Assembly: GCA_017746715.1 (NCBI GenBank)
Contig: JAGHZQ010000120.1
Coordinates: forward strand, 1-47,808
DNA length: 47,808 bases
Reading direction: 5' to 3'
DNA from: Cyanobacteria bacterium SBLK
Lineage (GTDB): Bacteria; Cyanobacteriota; Cyanobacteriia; Cyanobacteriales; Spirulinaceae
The position numbers and the translations under genes are program-made. The notes beneath the pieces are model-generated. The model was given only the letters and a program-made list of their open reading frames with translations. It was not told the origin of the DNA and did not search any database. The first letter of the stretch is position 1. The number at the start of each line of letters is the position of its first letter. Of the stretch, positions 1-7,788 are shown piece after piece.

Positions 1-204
1 ATCTTTCCACCCTCGTGCTAATTCTTGTACTGCTGCCTGCCTGACATCTTCATTTTCATCAGATAGAGCACGGGTTTTAAGCCAAGGTAGAGTATTCGGG
101 TTATCTTTCCACCCTCGTGCTAATTCTTGTACTGCTGCCTGCCTGACATCCGAATCTTCATCAAATAGAGCACGGGTTTTGAGCCAATTTTTAGTCGTTT
201 TGTC
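1..204. repeat. 102-bp tandem repeat encoding 34-aa HEAT-like units
   Basis: Units at 1-102 and 103-204 lie in the NACHT gene. The first 48 bases of the two units are identical, and differences are confined to the second half of each unit. The repeat probably continues beyond the left edge. A further, diverged unit lies just to the right. Confidence 0.9.
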
Positions 205-2550
205 TTCTTGCCAAACTTCTGCAACTATTTTTATTGCTCTTGTCCGAATCTCTCGAATTTGCTCTGTTGGCCCAACTAACCATTCTCCACAAACAACCAT
301 AGAATCGTTAGACTCATTTTCTGGTGTCCAAACAAATCCACCATAATAGTACTTCAAATCAAACGAAATTAATGCTTGAACCTCCGGTAAAACCGACCGA
401 TCGCACTCCTGAATCTCCGCCCGATTTTTAACCTCCAAAAGACACTCAGCCGCCAGAAAAACATTAGCAAACTGTGCATCTTCCCCATCTTGTTGGAGCA
501 AAAACTCAATAACCTCCCCAGCAAAACGAGATTCAATCATCCCCGCAATCAAACGCAAAACTTCATGCCATGACTCATCATCCCAATGTTTCCCGAAAAC
601 CTCTGTTTTTAAATCTTCAAGCGTCAAAATTTGCGCCTTTTCAAACCGCCATACAAACGCCCGAGCGCAGAAATATTCTAAAAATGTCCGATGAACGAAA
701 GCATAAAAATTCGCCCCCAAATCACAGAGAATAAAATTGCGCGTTCGTAACTGTTGAATCAGCAAACGCGATACCATTCTCGGCTTATCTGCATCCGTAT
801 TTTGCGTCAAATAATCCCTAAGAATCGCCTCTAAATCGTCCCCATTAATGACATTTCCCGCCAACCCCTTCTCACTCCCCTGCATCCGATAGGCAACCTC
901 TCGTAACATCCCCTGCTTGTCCCGATAGTCGATCGCTTTCAGATCGACGTGCTGTTGAATCAATTTGCGTTCTGCATCCCACTGATATAACAACACCTCC
1001 GAGGCTTTATTGTAGAGTTCCGGTCGGTCTTTAGGTAACTCCCGATTGCGGTTGAGAATTGCCATCATCGTCAACAATAACGGATTGACCGCCAACTCGC
1101 GAATTGCCTTCGAGTTCGCGATCGCCCTTTCTAACCGCTCCTGTTTGCGCCATCTTTCCCCCTGCACCGCCGCCGAAAACGTCAAATCGTGCCATTTTTC
1201 AATAAACGTTGCGATCTGTTTCTCGTCGAAATCTTGCAGCATAAAATGGCGAAACTCCGCATCTCGCAAACGTTGTGCCTTGTACCCCAACCATCGGGAA
1301 GTCACGATCGCCGGCACCAACTTGTAATCGTTGGTAAAGCGATGAATATCCGTCACCACCTCATCCCGCAACTGGGGATCGAACACCTCATCCAACCCAT
1401 CCAACAGGGCGATCGCGTGTCCTCTCTTTAACTGCTCGTGCAAATACTGCTGGTTCAACCGATTGACAATTTCTCCCGAATGGATAAAAGAGAGAATATC
1501 CTTGCACTTCCCATCTCGCTTATTTCGCGCATAAGTCCGCAACTCGATCGCTAAAGGGATGGGATAGCGGGGCAAATCCCGTAAAGGACGCTTTGCCCAA
1601 GTTAACGCAATATATTGCAAGAGCGTAGACTTTCCCGACCCTGGATCCCCCAGAATCACCGCATATTGAACCTCTGCCCGTTTTTCCGGCTGCTGGGGAT
1701 GCCCCACGATCTCAAAAACAGACGCAAGGGGTTGTTCGGCATAAGTGCGACGCGATCGCTCGAAAACCTCCTCCGCCAACTCAATCTCATCTAACTCCCC
1801 CCGTTCCTGTAACAATCGAATATGCTCCTTGGGAATCTCGTAAGTCTTAGGCAAAAACTCGCGACATTCCCGCACGTTTTGCGGGACAAACACCTGCCAT
1901 AACTTCATCTCGCTATAATAAGCCCCGGTCGTATCCAAAGAATCCAACCGCAACCCGCCATAAAACTCCCGTAACCCTTCCCCATAGCGCCCCAAATCCG
2001 CATCCGGCTGAATGCCTCTCAAATCGGCAATTCCCGCCGCCATCTCCTCCGCTCTCTGCTCCTCAAAAAGCGATCGCAACTCTTCCGACTCCCGCAAAAT
2101 CTTCCGCACCGCCTTCCCATAATTTTTCCCCAAGGTATCCCAATCAAAATCCTCGGGTAAAAAGCGTAATTTCAACTCCGCCCACGTTTCCACCAACACC
2201 CGCGTTTCCACAATCCTACAATCGGGATCGAAAGGCGATCGCAGTGCCGTCATCACATCAGGATGGGCGATCAATGCTTTCAAAGGGTCTTCGTATTGCT
2301 TGACTTGCGCTTCGGAATATTCCTTATCTTCTAACTCCTCCTGCACCAGTTGCAAAAACGCTTTGATTGCCTTGCCACAAGCCACCTTCAGAGGATCCTG
2401 ATTCGGCGATCGCACCACCTTCCCGATACAATCCTTAAAAAAGTCCTTGGTGTAGTCCTTCGCCGCACCCGTTGCCAGTTCTTCCATCAGGGACTTAAAC
2501 GCAAAACCCGTCGCTTGCGTCACGCCCCAGATCGCCAACCACTCGATCAT
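1..2550 (-). CDS. NACHT-domain STAND NTPase with C-terminal HEAT-like repeats (3' end outside window)
   Basis: The reading frame is open from an ATG at 2550 (minus) to the window edge, 850 codons without a stop. GGTGGGAG lies just upstream of the ATG as ribosome binding site. The N-terminal ~290 residues are helical and resemble NACHT-associated regions. A P-loop GDPGSGKST sits near residue 300, a Walker B-like ALLDGLDEV near 385 and a sensor-type VTSRW near 418, which is the NACHT order. From about residue 770 the protein becomes 34-residue units (W-L-K-T-R-A-L...DVRQAAVQELARGWK), a HEAT/PBS-lyase-like solenoid that is cut by the window. NACHT proteins of this build act as cytoplasmic sensors, and bacterial ones include anti-phage proteins. 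The repeats would be the ligand-sensing part. No nuclease or protease effector is visible in the part present. The NACHT call is firm; a defence role is inference. Confidence 0.9.
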   Translation of the reverse strand, partial: MIEWLAIWGVTQATGFAFKSLMEELATGAAKDYTKDFFKDCIGKVVRSPNQDPLKVACGKAIKAFLQLVQEELEDKEYSEAQVKQYEDPLKALIAHPDVMTALRSPFDPDCRIVETRVLVETWAELKLRFLPEDFDWDTLGKNYGKAVRKILRESEELRSLFEEQRAEEMAAGIADLRGIQPDADLGRYGEGLREFYGGLRLDSLDTTGAYYSEMKLWQVFVPQNVRECREFLPKTYEIPKEHIRLLQERGELDEIELAEEVFERSRRTYAEQPLASVFEIVGHPQQPEKRAEVQYAVILGDPGSGKSTLLQYIALTWAKRPLRDLPRYPIPLAIELRTYARNKRDGKCKDILSFIHSGEIVNRLNQQYLHEQLKRGHAIALLDGLDEVFDPQLRDEVVTDIHRFTNDYKLVPAIVTSRWLGYKAQRLRDAEFRHFMLQDFDEKQIATFIEKWHDLTFSAAVQGERWRKQERLERAIANSKAIRELAVNPLLLTMMAILNRNRELPKDRPELYNKASEVLLYQWDAERKLIQQHVDLKAIDYRDKQGMLREVAYRMQGSEKGLAGNVINGDDLEAILRDYLTQNTDADKPRMVSRLLIQQLRTRNFILCDLGANFYAFVHRTFLEYFCARAFVWRFEKAQILTLEDLKTEVFGKHWDDESWHEVLRLIAGMIESRFAGEVIEFLLQQDGEDAQFANVFLAAECLLEVKNRAEIQECDRSVLPEVQALISFDLKYYYGGFVWTPENESNDSMVVCGEWLVGPTEQIREIRTRAIKIVAEVWQEDKTTKNWLKTRALFDEDSDVRQAAVQELARGWKDNPNTLPWLKTRALSDENEDVRQAAVQELARGWKD

Positions 2551-2785
2551 AAATTTCTCCCACCGAGATCGCTCTCTCTCATTATGGACGATCCTCCCAG
2601 CTCTCTCCTCTTTGCCTTCTCCGCTTCCAAAAGATCGCCAAAAATCCTCAGATTGGGACACAAAGGAGAATCCAAGCGATCGCCACTCGACCCCCGATCC
2701 GTGCGATCGCGCCTTTCCACCCAACCGCGATCGCGCCTGAATTTTTCCTAGATTTTTCACAAGCAATTTTTCTGGCATTCCTCAG

Positions 2786-2813
2786 TTAGGATTCAGGTAG
2801 AAACGGGTATAAT
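2786..2813 (+). promoter_or_regulatory. candidate sigma70-type promoter of the Rieske/ferric reductase operon
   Basis: A perfect TATAAT lies at 2808-2813. A weak -35 (TTAGGA, 2786-2791) lies 16 bases upstream. The rest of the 388-base non-coding stretch 2551-2938 holds several HIP1 octamers and no convincing gene. It is the only leader before the four plus-strand redox genes. Confidence 0.4.
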
Positions 2814-2938
2814 TTGACCAATCCGTTCGAGAGAATCCTCAATATTTGCCTTGTTTGAGTGAGTTTGAACCGGTCCCAAAGGATTTCTCGCGATCGCGAT
2901 GCTTTACATCTTTTTGGGGTCAGATTGAAATTCAAGTC

Positions 2939-3301
2939 ATGAACGATACTGCCATAACCATTGTGGAATGGGTGCTAAACGTAATTCGCGCCTATCTCTT
3001 TGCCGGTTTTGCGTTTGCTATTCTTTTTGTTCTCTTTTTCATTCCTCGGGTCGATCCTGCCGTGAAATCCTTCTTCGGGAGTTTTCGCAGTTGGAATATT
3101 GCGGCAGACGGCGATCGCGCCCCCTCTGCGATCGAGCGAATCCAAGCCGTCATTACCGATTTAGCGATCGGCTTTCGCATTTTAATCGTACCCGGAGTGA
3201 CGGCACTCTGGCCGTTATTCGCCCTGCGCTTGCTGCGAGGCAAAACCCATCCCCACGAGCGCAACGCCCACCGCACGACAGCCGCCAAACACGTCCTTTA
3301 A
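2939..3301 (+). CDS. small two-TM membrane protein of the Rieske/ferric reductase operon
   Basis: This is a 120-residue protein that I do not recognise as a named family. One hydrophobic segment is at about residues 13-35, and a second, weaker one is at about 78-100. Basic residues follow the second (RLLRGK) and the tail is His/Arg rich. An in-frame TTG 93 bases upstream would add 31 non-hydrophobic residues; I prefer the ATG at 2939 because the first membrane segment then begins near the N-terminus, although no good ribosome binding site is seen. It is the first of four same-strand genes ending at 5752. The tight spacing suggests that it is a membrane subunit or assembly partner of the Rieske/ferric reductase protein encoded two genes downstream. 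Confidence 0.75.
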   Translation: MNDTAITIVEWVLNVIRAYLFAGFAFAILFVLFFIPRVDPAVKSFFGSFRSWNIAADGDRAPSAIERIQAVITDLAIGFRILIVPGVTALWPLFALRLLRGKTHPHERNAHRTTAAKHVL

Positions 3302-3310
3302 CAATTTAAC

Positions 3311-3354
3311 AGGTTGGTTGGATATGCTGAATTGAATTCAGCATCCCCCAACCT
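3311..3354 (+). other. intercistronic hairpin
   Basis: AGGTTGG (3311-3317) pairs with CCAACCT (3348-3354). Inside it, ATGCTGAATT (3324-3333) pairs with AATTCAGCAT (3335-3344), giving a long two-part stem between the first two genes of the redox operon. No T-run follows, so it is more likely an mRNA-processing or attenuation structure or a mobile small repeat than a simple terminator. Confidence 0.6.
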
Positions 3355-3388
3355 CAAAATTTAGAATTCAAAATTCGCAATTATAGAA

Positions 3389-3892
3389 ATGATACTTTCG
3401 CGCCGCCAAACACATTTCTTTGCTTTTTCGGCACTGGCAATTCTCTTGCCCTTATGCTTTATAGCGGGGATTGCTTTGCGTCCGAGCTACATTTCCACCA
3501 GCACCCCCGCTCCCGTAGAACTCTTAGCAAGAGCGGGTTTTGCCGTTACCCCCAGCGTAGAAACGATCGCAAGCACCGATCTTTCAGAAGGGAATATTAC
3601 CTTAAACGTGGAGACGGGTTTCGACGATCGCGATCGCCTCATCCTCACCGTTCAACCCGCAGCCCCCATCCTGCGCCCGGATGTATTGGTCTATTGGGAA
3701 GATATCGGCTCGACTCCAGAAGAATTAAGCGAAGAAGCCTTTCTCTTGGGGAGTTTATCGGGGGTTTCCCTCCGCCAATTTTTCCTCCCCGACGCAATGA
3801 GAGATCGAGAAGGATACTTAATTCTCTACAGTCAAGTGCAACAAGAATTAATTGTAGCCTTTTCCCTTCCTGCCGATTTGCTCAAAGCCTAG
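3389..3892 (+). CDS. membrane-anchored or exported protein of the Rieske/ferric reductase operon
   Basis: This is a 167-residue protein that I do not recognise. Residues 10-30 form a hydrophobic segment after an Arg-Arg pair, a signal anchor or signal peptide, so the remainder (about 35-167) should lie outside the cytoplasmic membrane. The soluble part is acidic, has no Cys, and looks like a small beta-rich domain (alternating segments such as LILTVQP and LVYWEDI). It starts 87 bases after the previous gene and ends 34 bases before the Rieske fusion gene. An extracytoplasmic accessory subunit of the same redox complex is the simplest reading. Confidence 0.75.
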   Translation: MILSRRQTHFFAFSALAILLPLCFIAGIALRPSYISTSTPAPVELLARAGFAVTPSVETIASTDLSEGNITLNVETGFDDRDRLILTVQPAAPILRPDVLVYWEDIGSTPEELSEEAFLLGSLSGVSLRQFFLPDAMRDREGYLILYSQVQQELIVAFSLPADLLKA

Positions 3893-3904
3893 TCTCAATT
3901 CCCA

Positions 3905-3924
3905 ATTCTTCATTCTTCATTCTC
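3905..3924 (+). repeat. heptameric short repeat (ATTCTTC) next to a start codon
   Basis: Two perfect ATTCTTC copies and a partial third end three bases before the ATG at 3927. They occupy the place where a ribosome binding site would be expected. This is STRR-type repeat material known from cyanobacteria. Confidence 0.6.
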
Positions 3925-3926
3925 AA

Positions 3927-4979
3927 ATGAGTGTTAATTACAAGTCGGTTCAGTGGAATCGCCAGAAAATTATCTACGATGTTATCTTGCTGGGAACGGT
4001 TGCCCTCTATATCTTCTTGTTCCAGCATCTCGCGAATCAAATCGATCCCTCTATCGATGCAAGGGGACTGCGAATTCGCGCCTATGGTTCTGCTGCTTTT
4101 ATTTTGCTTCACGTTATCCTCTCCATCGGTCCCCTGTCTCGTTTGAGTCCCAAGTTTTATCCCCTGCTGTTCAATCGGCGACATATGGGCGTAACCATGT
4201 TTTTCTTGGGGTTGAATCACGCTCGGGTGGCGCGGATTTGGTATCACGATTTCGGTAATGTCGATCCCTCCATCAGCGTTTTTGTTAGCAATCTTCACTA
4301 TCTTTCATTCATTCGCTTTCCCTTTGAAATTCTCGGAGTGGGAGCCTTAGTTATTTTCTTTTTCATGGCAGCCACCAGCCACGATTTTTGGTTGGTGAAT
4401 TTAACCGCCCCAGTTTGGAAAGCCCTGCATATGGGCGTTTATGCTGCTTATGCCCTCTTGGTGGGTCACGTTACCATCGGCGCATTACAATCCAACCGCC
4501 ATCCTTTCCTCGCGATCGCCGTGGGTGTCGGTCTCGTTTGGATCGTCGGAATCCATTGGTTTACAAGCTGGCGAGAAATGCAGAAGGATAACAACGACCT
4601 CGCCAAAACCAATGAGGATTATTTCGTCGAAGTCGGTCGCTTGGGAGAAATTCAGGAAAAACGCGCCAAAGTCGTCACCATTGGCGGCGAAAGGGTGGCC
4701 GTGTTCAAATATGACGGTAAGGTGTCTGCCGTATCCAACGTTTGCCAGCATCAAAACGGTCCTTTGGGAGAAGGCAAAATCGTTTATGACTGCATTACCT
4801 GTCCGTGGCACGGTTTCCAATACGTTCCCGAAACCGGAGCCTCTCCTCCCCCCTTCACCGAGAAAATCCCGACGTTTGATGTCCGTTTGGAAGGCGATCG
4901 CATTTTCGTGCGAACCATTCCCCATCCCCCCGGAACGCCCGTTACACCCGCTTTAATTGCTATGGAGGTGGCAGAATGA
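3927..4979 (+). CDS. ferric-reductase-like membrane domain fused to a Rieske [2Fe-2S] domain
   Basis: 350 residues. Residues 1-215 contain about six membrane segments with His residues placed as in ferric-reductase-like/cytochrome b domains (H62, H98, H107, H168 and H181 are candidates for haem b ligands). Residues 230-335 are a Rieske domain with C273-x-H275 and C292-x2-H295, sixteen residues apart, so all four cluster ligands are present. The fusion predicts electron transfer between a membrane haem pair and a [2Fe-2S] cluster, with the Rieske domain after the last membrane segment. No flavin or NAD domain is present, unlike classical ferric reductases, so the electron donor or acceptor must be another protein. 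The stop codon overlaps the next start (ATGA), implying translational coupling. The domain calls are firm; the physiological substrate is unknown. Confidence 0.9.
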   Translation: MSVNYKSVQWNRQKIIYDVILLGTVALYIFLFQHLANQIDPSIDARGLRIRAYGSAAFILLHVILSIGPLSRLSPKFYPLLFNRRHMGVTMFFLGLNHARVARIWYHDFGNVDPSISVFVSNLHYLSFIRFPFEILGVGALVIFFFMAATSHDFWLVNLTAPVWKALHMGVYAAYALLVGHVTIGALQSNRHPFLAIAVGVGLVWIVGIHWFTSWREMQKDNNDLAKTNEDYFVEVGRLGEIQEKRAKVVTIGGERVAVFKYDGKVSAVSNVCQHQNGPLGEGKIVYDCITCPWHGFQYVPETGASPPPFTEKIPTFDVRLEGDRIFVRTIPHPPGTPVTPALIAMEVAE

Positions 4980-5752
4980 CTGTTAATGGTTCCGATCGCG
5001 ATGAATTCTACGTAAATTATGGCAAAATCCCCCCCGGATTTACCCGCCATTTGCTCTGGTTCGTGCCATTGGTAGTGGCGATCGCGATCGCTTTGGGACT
5101 TATCCTTCCCCAAGTTCACACCCAATTCAACGACGGTCGCAGTTTCAGCTTGGCCAATGAAGAACTGATCGGCATTTTGCAAACCCAACCCGCCGCACAA
5201 CTCCTCGTGCCGCGATCGGGGGATACCAGCGCATCGGCCAACTATTCTCGCTATCTGATGATGGCCTTTAATAAAGCCAGTCTGAGCGCTGATTTCCTCG
5301 AGGAAAATGAGGGGCAATGGTTGAATGTTAAAGGAACTCTTTTCAATCGCAATACTTTGGCAGGAATTGCCACCTCTCCTACCCGCAGCGAACCGACAGA
5401 GGCGCCAGAAAACCCGCCTCCCATCGATCGCGATGTCTCTTTAGGGGAATTCTCCCTCGTTGGCGAAATTGTCGATAGCAAATGCTATCCCGGAGTGATG
5501 AAACCGGGACGCACCCATACCCATCGCGCTTGCGCCATTCGCTGTATTAGCGGGGGAATTCCGCCAGTGTTCGTGGTAGAAAGCGGCAACAGTGAAAAAC
5601 TCTATTTTCTGCTGGCCGATCGCGAGGGAAAAGCCGTCAACGATCGCGTTCTCGATAAAGTTGCCGATCCCCTCCTCATTAAAGGAGAAGTCATTCAACG
5701 CGGCGATATGTTTTTGCTCCAAGCCGATCCCGAAACTTACGAGTTAATTTAA
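4976..5752 (+). CDS. membrane-anchored protein with conserved-looking Cys/His cluster, partner of the Rieske fusion
   Basis: 258 residues. One membrane segment at about 25-45 anchors a large C-terminal domain. Residues 170-190 hold C170, H181, H183, C186 and C190, followed by a GGIPP turn. Such spacing suggests a metal or cofactor site, but I cannot name the family. The start overlaps the stop of the Rieske gene by four bases (ATGA) and is preceded by GGAGGTGG, a strong ribosome binding site inside the upstream gene. This coupling argues for a stoichiometric partner. It ends the four-gene redox operon. Confidence 0.85.
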   Translation: MTVNGSDRDEFYVNYGKIPPGFTRHLLWFVPLVVAIAIALGLILPQVHTQFNDGRSFSLANEELIGILQTQPAAQLLVPRSGDTSASANYSRYLMMAFNKASLSADFLEENEGQWLNVKGTLFNRNTLAGIATSPTRSEPTEAPENPPPIDRDVSLGEFSLVGEIVDSKCYPGVMKPGRTHTHRACAIRCISGGIPPVFVVESGNSEKLYFLLADREGKAVNDRVLDKVADPLLIKGEVIQRGDMFLLQADPETYELI

Positions 5753-5753
5753 A

Positions 5754-5801
5754 AAAGGAGGAAGAATGAGAGATAAAAACTAATTTTTTCTCTTCTCCTT
5801 T
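5754..5801 (+). terminator. possible weak terminator hairpin after the redox operon
   Basis: AAAGGAGGAAGA (5754-5765) pairs with TCTTCTCCTTT (5791-5801) with one bulged G. The loop is 25 bases long and pyrimidine-rich sequence follows, without a true T-run. It begins directly after the stop codon of the last redox gene. Confidence 0.35.
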
Positions 5802-5873
5802 CTTCTTCAATCGATAAAGAAAAGGTGCGCGTGAGGAGTCGATTTTGCTTGTCTTGGGTTATTTTTCGATACA

Positions 5874-5908
5874 CCAATGACCCATTCCCATTATCCATTA
5901 CCCAATCA
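5874..5908 (+). repeat. five degenerate heptamers (CCATTAC type) ending in a start codon
   Basis: Consecutive 7-base units CCAATGA, CCCATTC, CCATTAT, CCATTAC and CCAATCA fill 5874-5908. The last A is the first base of the ATG of the ATP-grasp gene. No Shine-Dalgarno sequence is present, because the repeat occupies that position. Confidence 0.65.
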
Positions 5909-6948
5909 TGAAATTTTTAGCAATTTGCGATCCGACGCGATACAAGCGTCCGCCTTTGGATGTCCCGACTTTCTATCAGCGTCTTTCCGAAAAGAAACCA
6001 ATCGACTTTTTTCATATTCCGAGCGATCGCATTTTTGATAATCCTTTTTATTCGCCTCACATCAAAGTTGCTCCCGTTAGCGGCAAACTCTCTTACGAAA
6101 GATTTATCAAACTCGGCGATTTTGCCCATTCTCCCATTTCTCTCGAAGAGATCGATTTGATTTTTTGTCGAACCTTGAAGCCCTTTCCTCCGGGGTATTT
6201 AAATCAATTGCAAAATTGGGAGCAATTTGTAAAATTTGTCAATAGTCCGACGGGGAAAAAAGAACAGATTCAGGCAGACTTTTTATTAAAAGTCGCTCGT
6301 TCATTTATCCCCACAACAATTATTACCTCCAACTGGCAAGAGGCTCTCGACTTTTTCGCCCAAAATAATCATATCATTGTCGCCAAACAGGCTAATAGTT
6401 GCGGCGGGCGCGGTGTTTTTAAAATCGAATATCGCGGCGGCAAATTTCAAGTCGATAATTTTCTGGCTGGGGTACGGGAATTCGAGCATTTTATCGACGT
6501 AATGAACTATATGCAAAAATCGCCGGATGATTCCTTGATTTTGATGAAATATTTATCTCGGGTGAATGCCGGCGATAAACGCATCGTCGTCGTGGATGGG
6601 GAAATCTATGGCGCGTATATTCGTCGCTCGGCGAGCGGGCATTGGATTAATAATGTCAGTGGGGATGGGGAGTGTTTCCTCGCAGAAATTACCTCGGAAG
6701 AAAGAGAAGCGATCGCGGCAACCGTCAGCGCCTATCGCGATCGGGGATTGCACACTCTCGGCTATGATTTCCTCATGGATGAAACGGGAACGTGGCGCAT
6801 TAGCGAAATTAATGCCGGGAATATTGGCGGATTTGCGCGTTTGGAACTGTTAACGGGTCAACCGGTGATGGAGCGATTGTTTGCATGGTTGCAAGGGTTT
6901 GCTCGCCGTCCTCGAGGGGATCGGAGAATTGCCCTGAGAGCAAGCTGA
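5908..6948 (+). CDS. ATP-grasp ligase, glutathione-synthetase-like
   Basis: 346 residues. The N-terminal third resembles the pre-ATP-grasp domain of prokaryotic glutathione synthetase. The rest has the ATP-grasp hallmarks: a Lys followed by a Gly-rich loop near residues 162-171 (KQANSCGGRGVF), a nucleotide-binding stretch (LILMKYLSRV), GDKRIVVVDGEIYGAYIRR, and a C-terminal ISEINAGNIGGF that supplies Mg2+/ATP contacts. The family joins a carboxylate to an amine or thiol peptide with ATP. The sequence is divergent from what I would expect of the housekeeping GshB, so it may make a different amide or peptide. It is the first of four plus-strand genes (acetyltransferase, cupin dioxygenase, amidotransferase) that could act on the same product. 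The start ATG directly abuts a heptamer repeat. Confidence 0.8.
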   Translation: MKFLAICDPTRYKRPPLDVPTFYQRLSEKKPIDFFHIPSDRIFDNPFYSPHIKVAPVSGKLSYERFIKLGDFAHSPISLEEIDLIFCRTLKPFPPGYLNQLQNWEQFVKFVNSPTGKKEQIQADFLLKVARSFIPTTIITSNWQEALDFFAQNNHIIVAKQANSCGGRGVFKIEYRGGKFQVDNFLAGVREFEHFIDVMNYMQKSPDDSLILMKYLSRVNAGDKRIVVVDGEIYGAYIRRSASGHWINNVSGDGECFLAEITSEEREAIAATVSAYRDRGLHTLGYDFLMDETGTWRISEINAGNIGGFARLELLTGQPVMERLFAWLQGFARRPRGDRRIALRAS

Positions 6949-6977
6949 AAACAACCTGTATTTTTTCCTTGGCAAGT

Positions 6978-7008
6978 TTGACCCTTTTTTTCAGATTGTG
7001 GGCATAAT
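6978..7008 (+). promoter_or_regulatory. possible promoter before the GNAT gene
   Basis: TTGACC (6978-6983) and CATAAT (7003-7008) are separated by 19 bases, slightly longer than ideal. They lie 48 bases upstream of the GNAT start, in the 107-base gap after the ATP-grasp gene. Confidence 0.3.
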
Positions 7009-7055
7009 ATTCGATTATTGGTGAAATTCACATTTTTACCCCAGAGGATTTGCCC

Positions 7056-7631
7056 ATGATGACGACCTTAGCACCTCCCCGTCGGAAAGCCGAAAAGATT
7101 TTAATTCGCCCTTCCCATCCCGACGACTTCGAAGCGATCGCATCAATTTATAACGAGTCGATCGCTGCCAAAAATACTACAATGGACTGCGAGTTGTTTG
7201 ATGCAGACAGAGTTCGCGCTTTGGTCGAAAAGTTTGGCGATCGCGAAACTATCCTCGTCCTGCAAAAACGGGATCGAATCGTGGGTTGGGGCATTATTAA
7301 GCGTTATAGCGAGCGATCGGGCTATCGCGTTTGTTGCGAAACTTCAATTTATCTCTCTCTCTCGGAAACGGGACGGGGATATGGGACGCAGTTGCAAACC
7401 CATCTCCTACAAAAAGTCAAAGAATTTGGCTACCACCATATTGTTGCAAAAATTCTCGCTTGCAATCAAAAAAGTATTGCTTTTCATCAACGTTTTGGTT
7501 TTGAGCTGGTGGGAATTCAAAAAGAAATTGGCTATCTCAACGGTCGCTGGCACGACATTGCGATCGTTCAGTTAGTGTTACCCGATATTCCTCCCTACCA
7601 TCCCAATCTAAAGTATAGCCAGTCCATTTGA
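7056..7631 (+). CDS. GNAT-family N-acetyltransferase
   Basis: 191 residues from the ATG at 7056. An in-frame TTG at 7050 would place the AGAGGA ribosome binding site only two bases away, whereas the ATG gives a spacing of seven. The N-terminus has the GNAT opening (IRPSHPDDFEAIASIYN). The acetyl-CoA loop is ETGRGYGTQL, and NQKSIAFHQRFGFELVG is the usual GNAT C-terminal helix. The build is closest to the phosphinothricin-acetyltransferase-like branch, whose members acetylate amino groups of amino acids and related compounds. It follows the ATP-grasp gene on the same strand and probably modifies a small amine; the substrate is not evident. Confidence 0.85.
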   Translation: MMTTLAPPRRKAEKILIRPSHPDDFEAIASIYNESIAAKNTTMDCELFDADRVRALVEKFGDRETILVLQKRDRIVGWGIIKRYSERSGYRVCCETSIYLSLSETGRGYGTQLQTHLLQKVKEFGYHHIVAKILACNQKSIAFHQRFGFELVGIQKEIGYLNGRWHDIAIVQLVLPDIPPYHPNLKYSQSI

Positions 7632-7648
7632 GTTGTAAATCGTTAATT

Positions 7649-7708
7649 GTGGAACGGGCATCCTTGCCCGTTTGGTTCGCAGAGAAACAAGCAAAATGCT
7701 TGTGCCAC
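7649..7708 (+). repeat. small double-hairpin repeat (REP/cloverleaf type)
   Basis: GTGG-A-AC at 7649 and GTGCCAC at 7702-7708 form an outer inverted pair. Inside it are two perfect hairpins, ACGGGCA/TGCCCGT (7654-7660, 7665-7671) and CAAGCA/TGCTTG (7688-7693, 7697-7702). I recall similar elements dispersed in cyanobacterial genomes. It could also end transcription of the GNAT gene, since TTT follows the first hairpin. Confidence 0.7.
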
Positions 7709-7788
7709 TGATTTGCAATTCATTGGGTTGTGCGATCGGTTTATTTATCCTTCAGCGTTCATAATTTTCCTATCAAGGAGTCCTTTAA

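Noticed and set aside
2350..2751. Plus-strand open frame of 133 residues
   Set aside because: It is antisense to the NACHT gene start; Arg/Ser-rich composition with repeated HIP1-derived codons and no ribosome binding site indicate chance.
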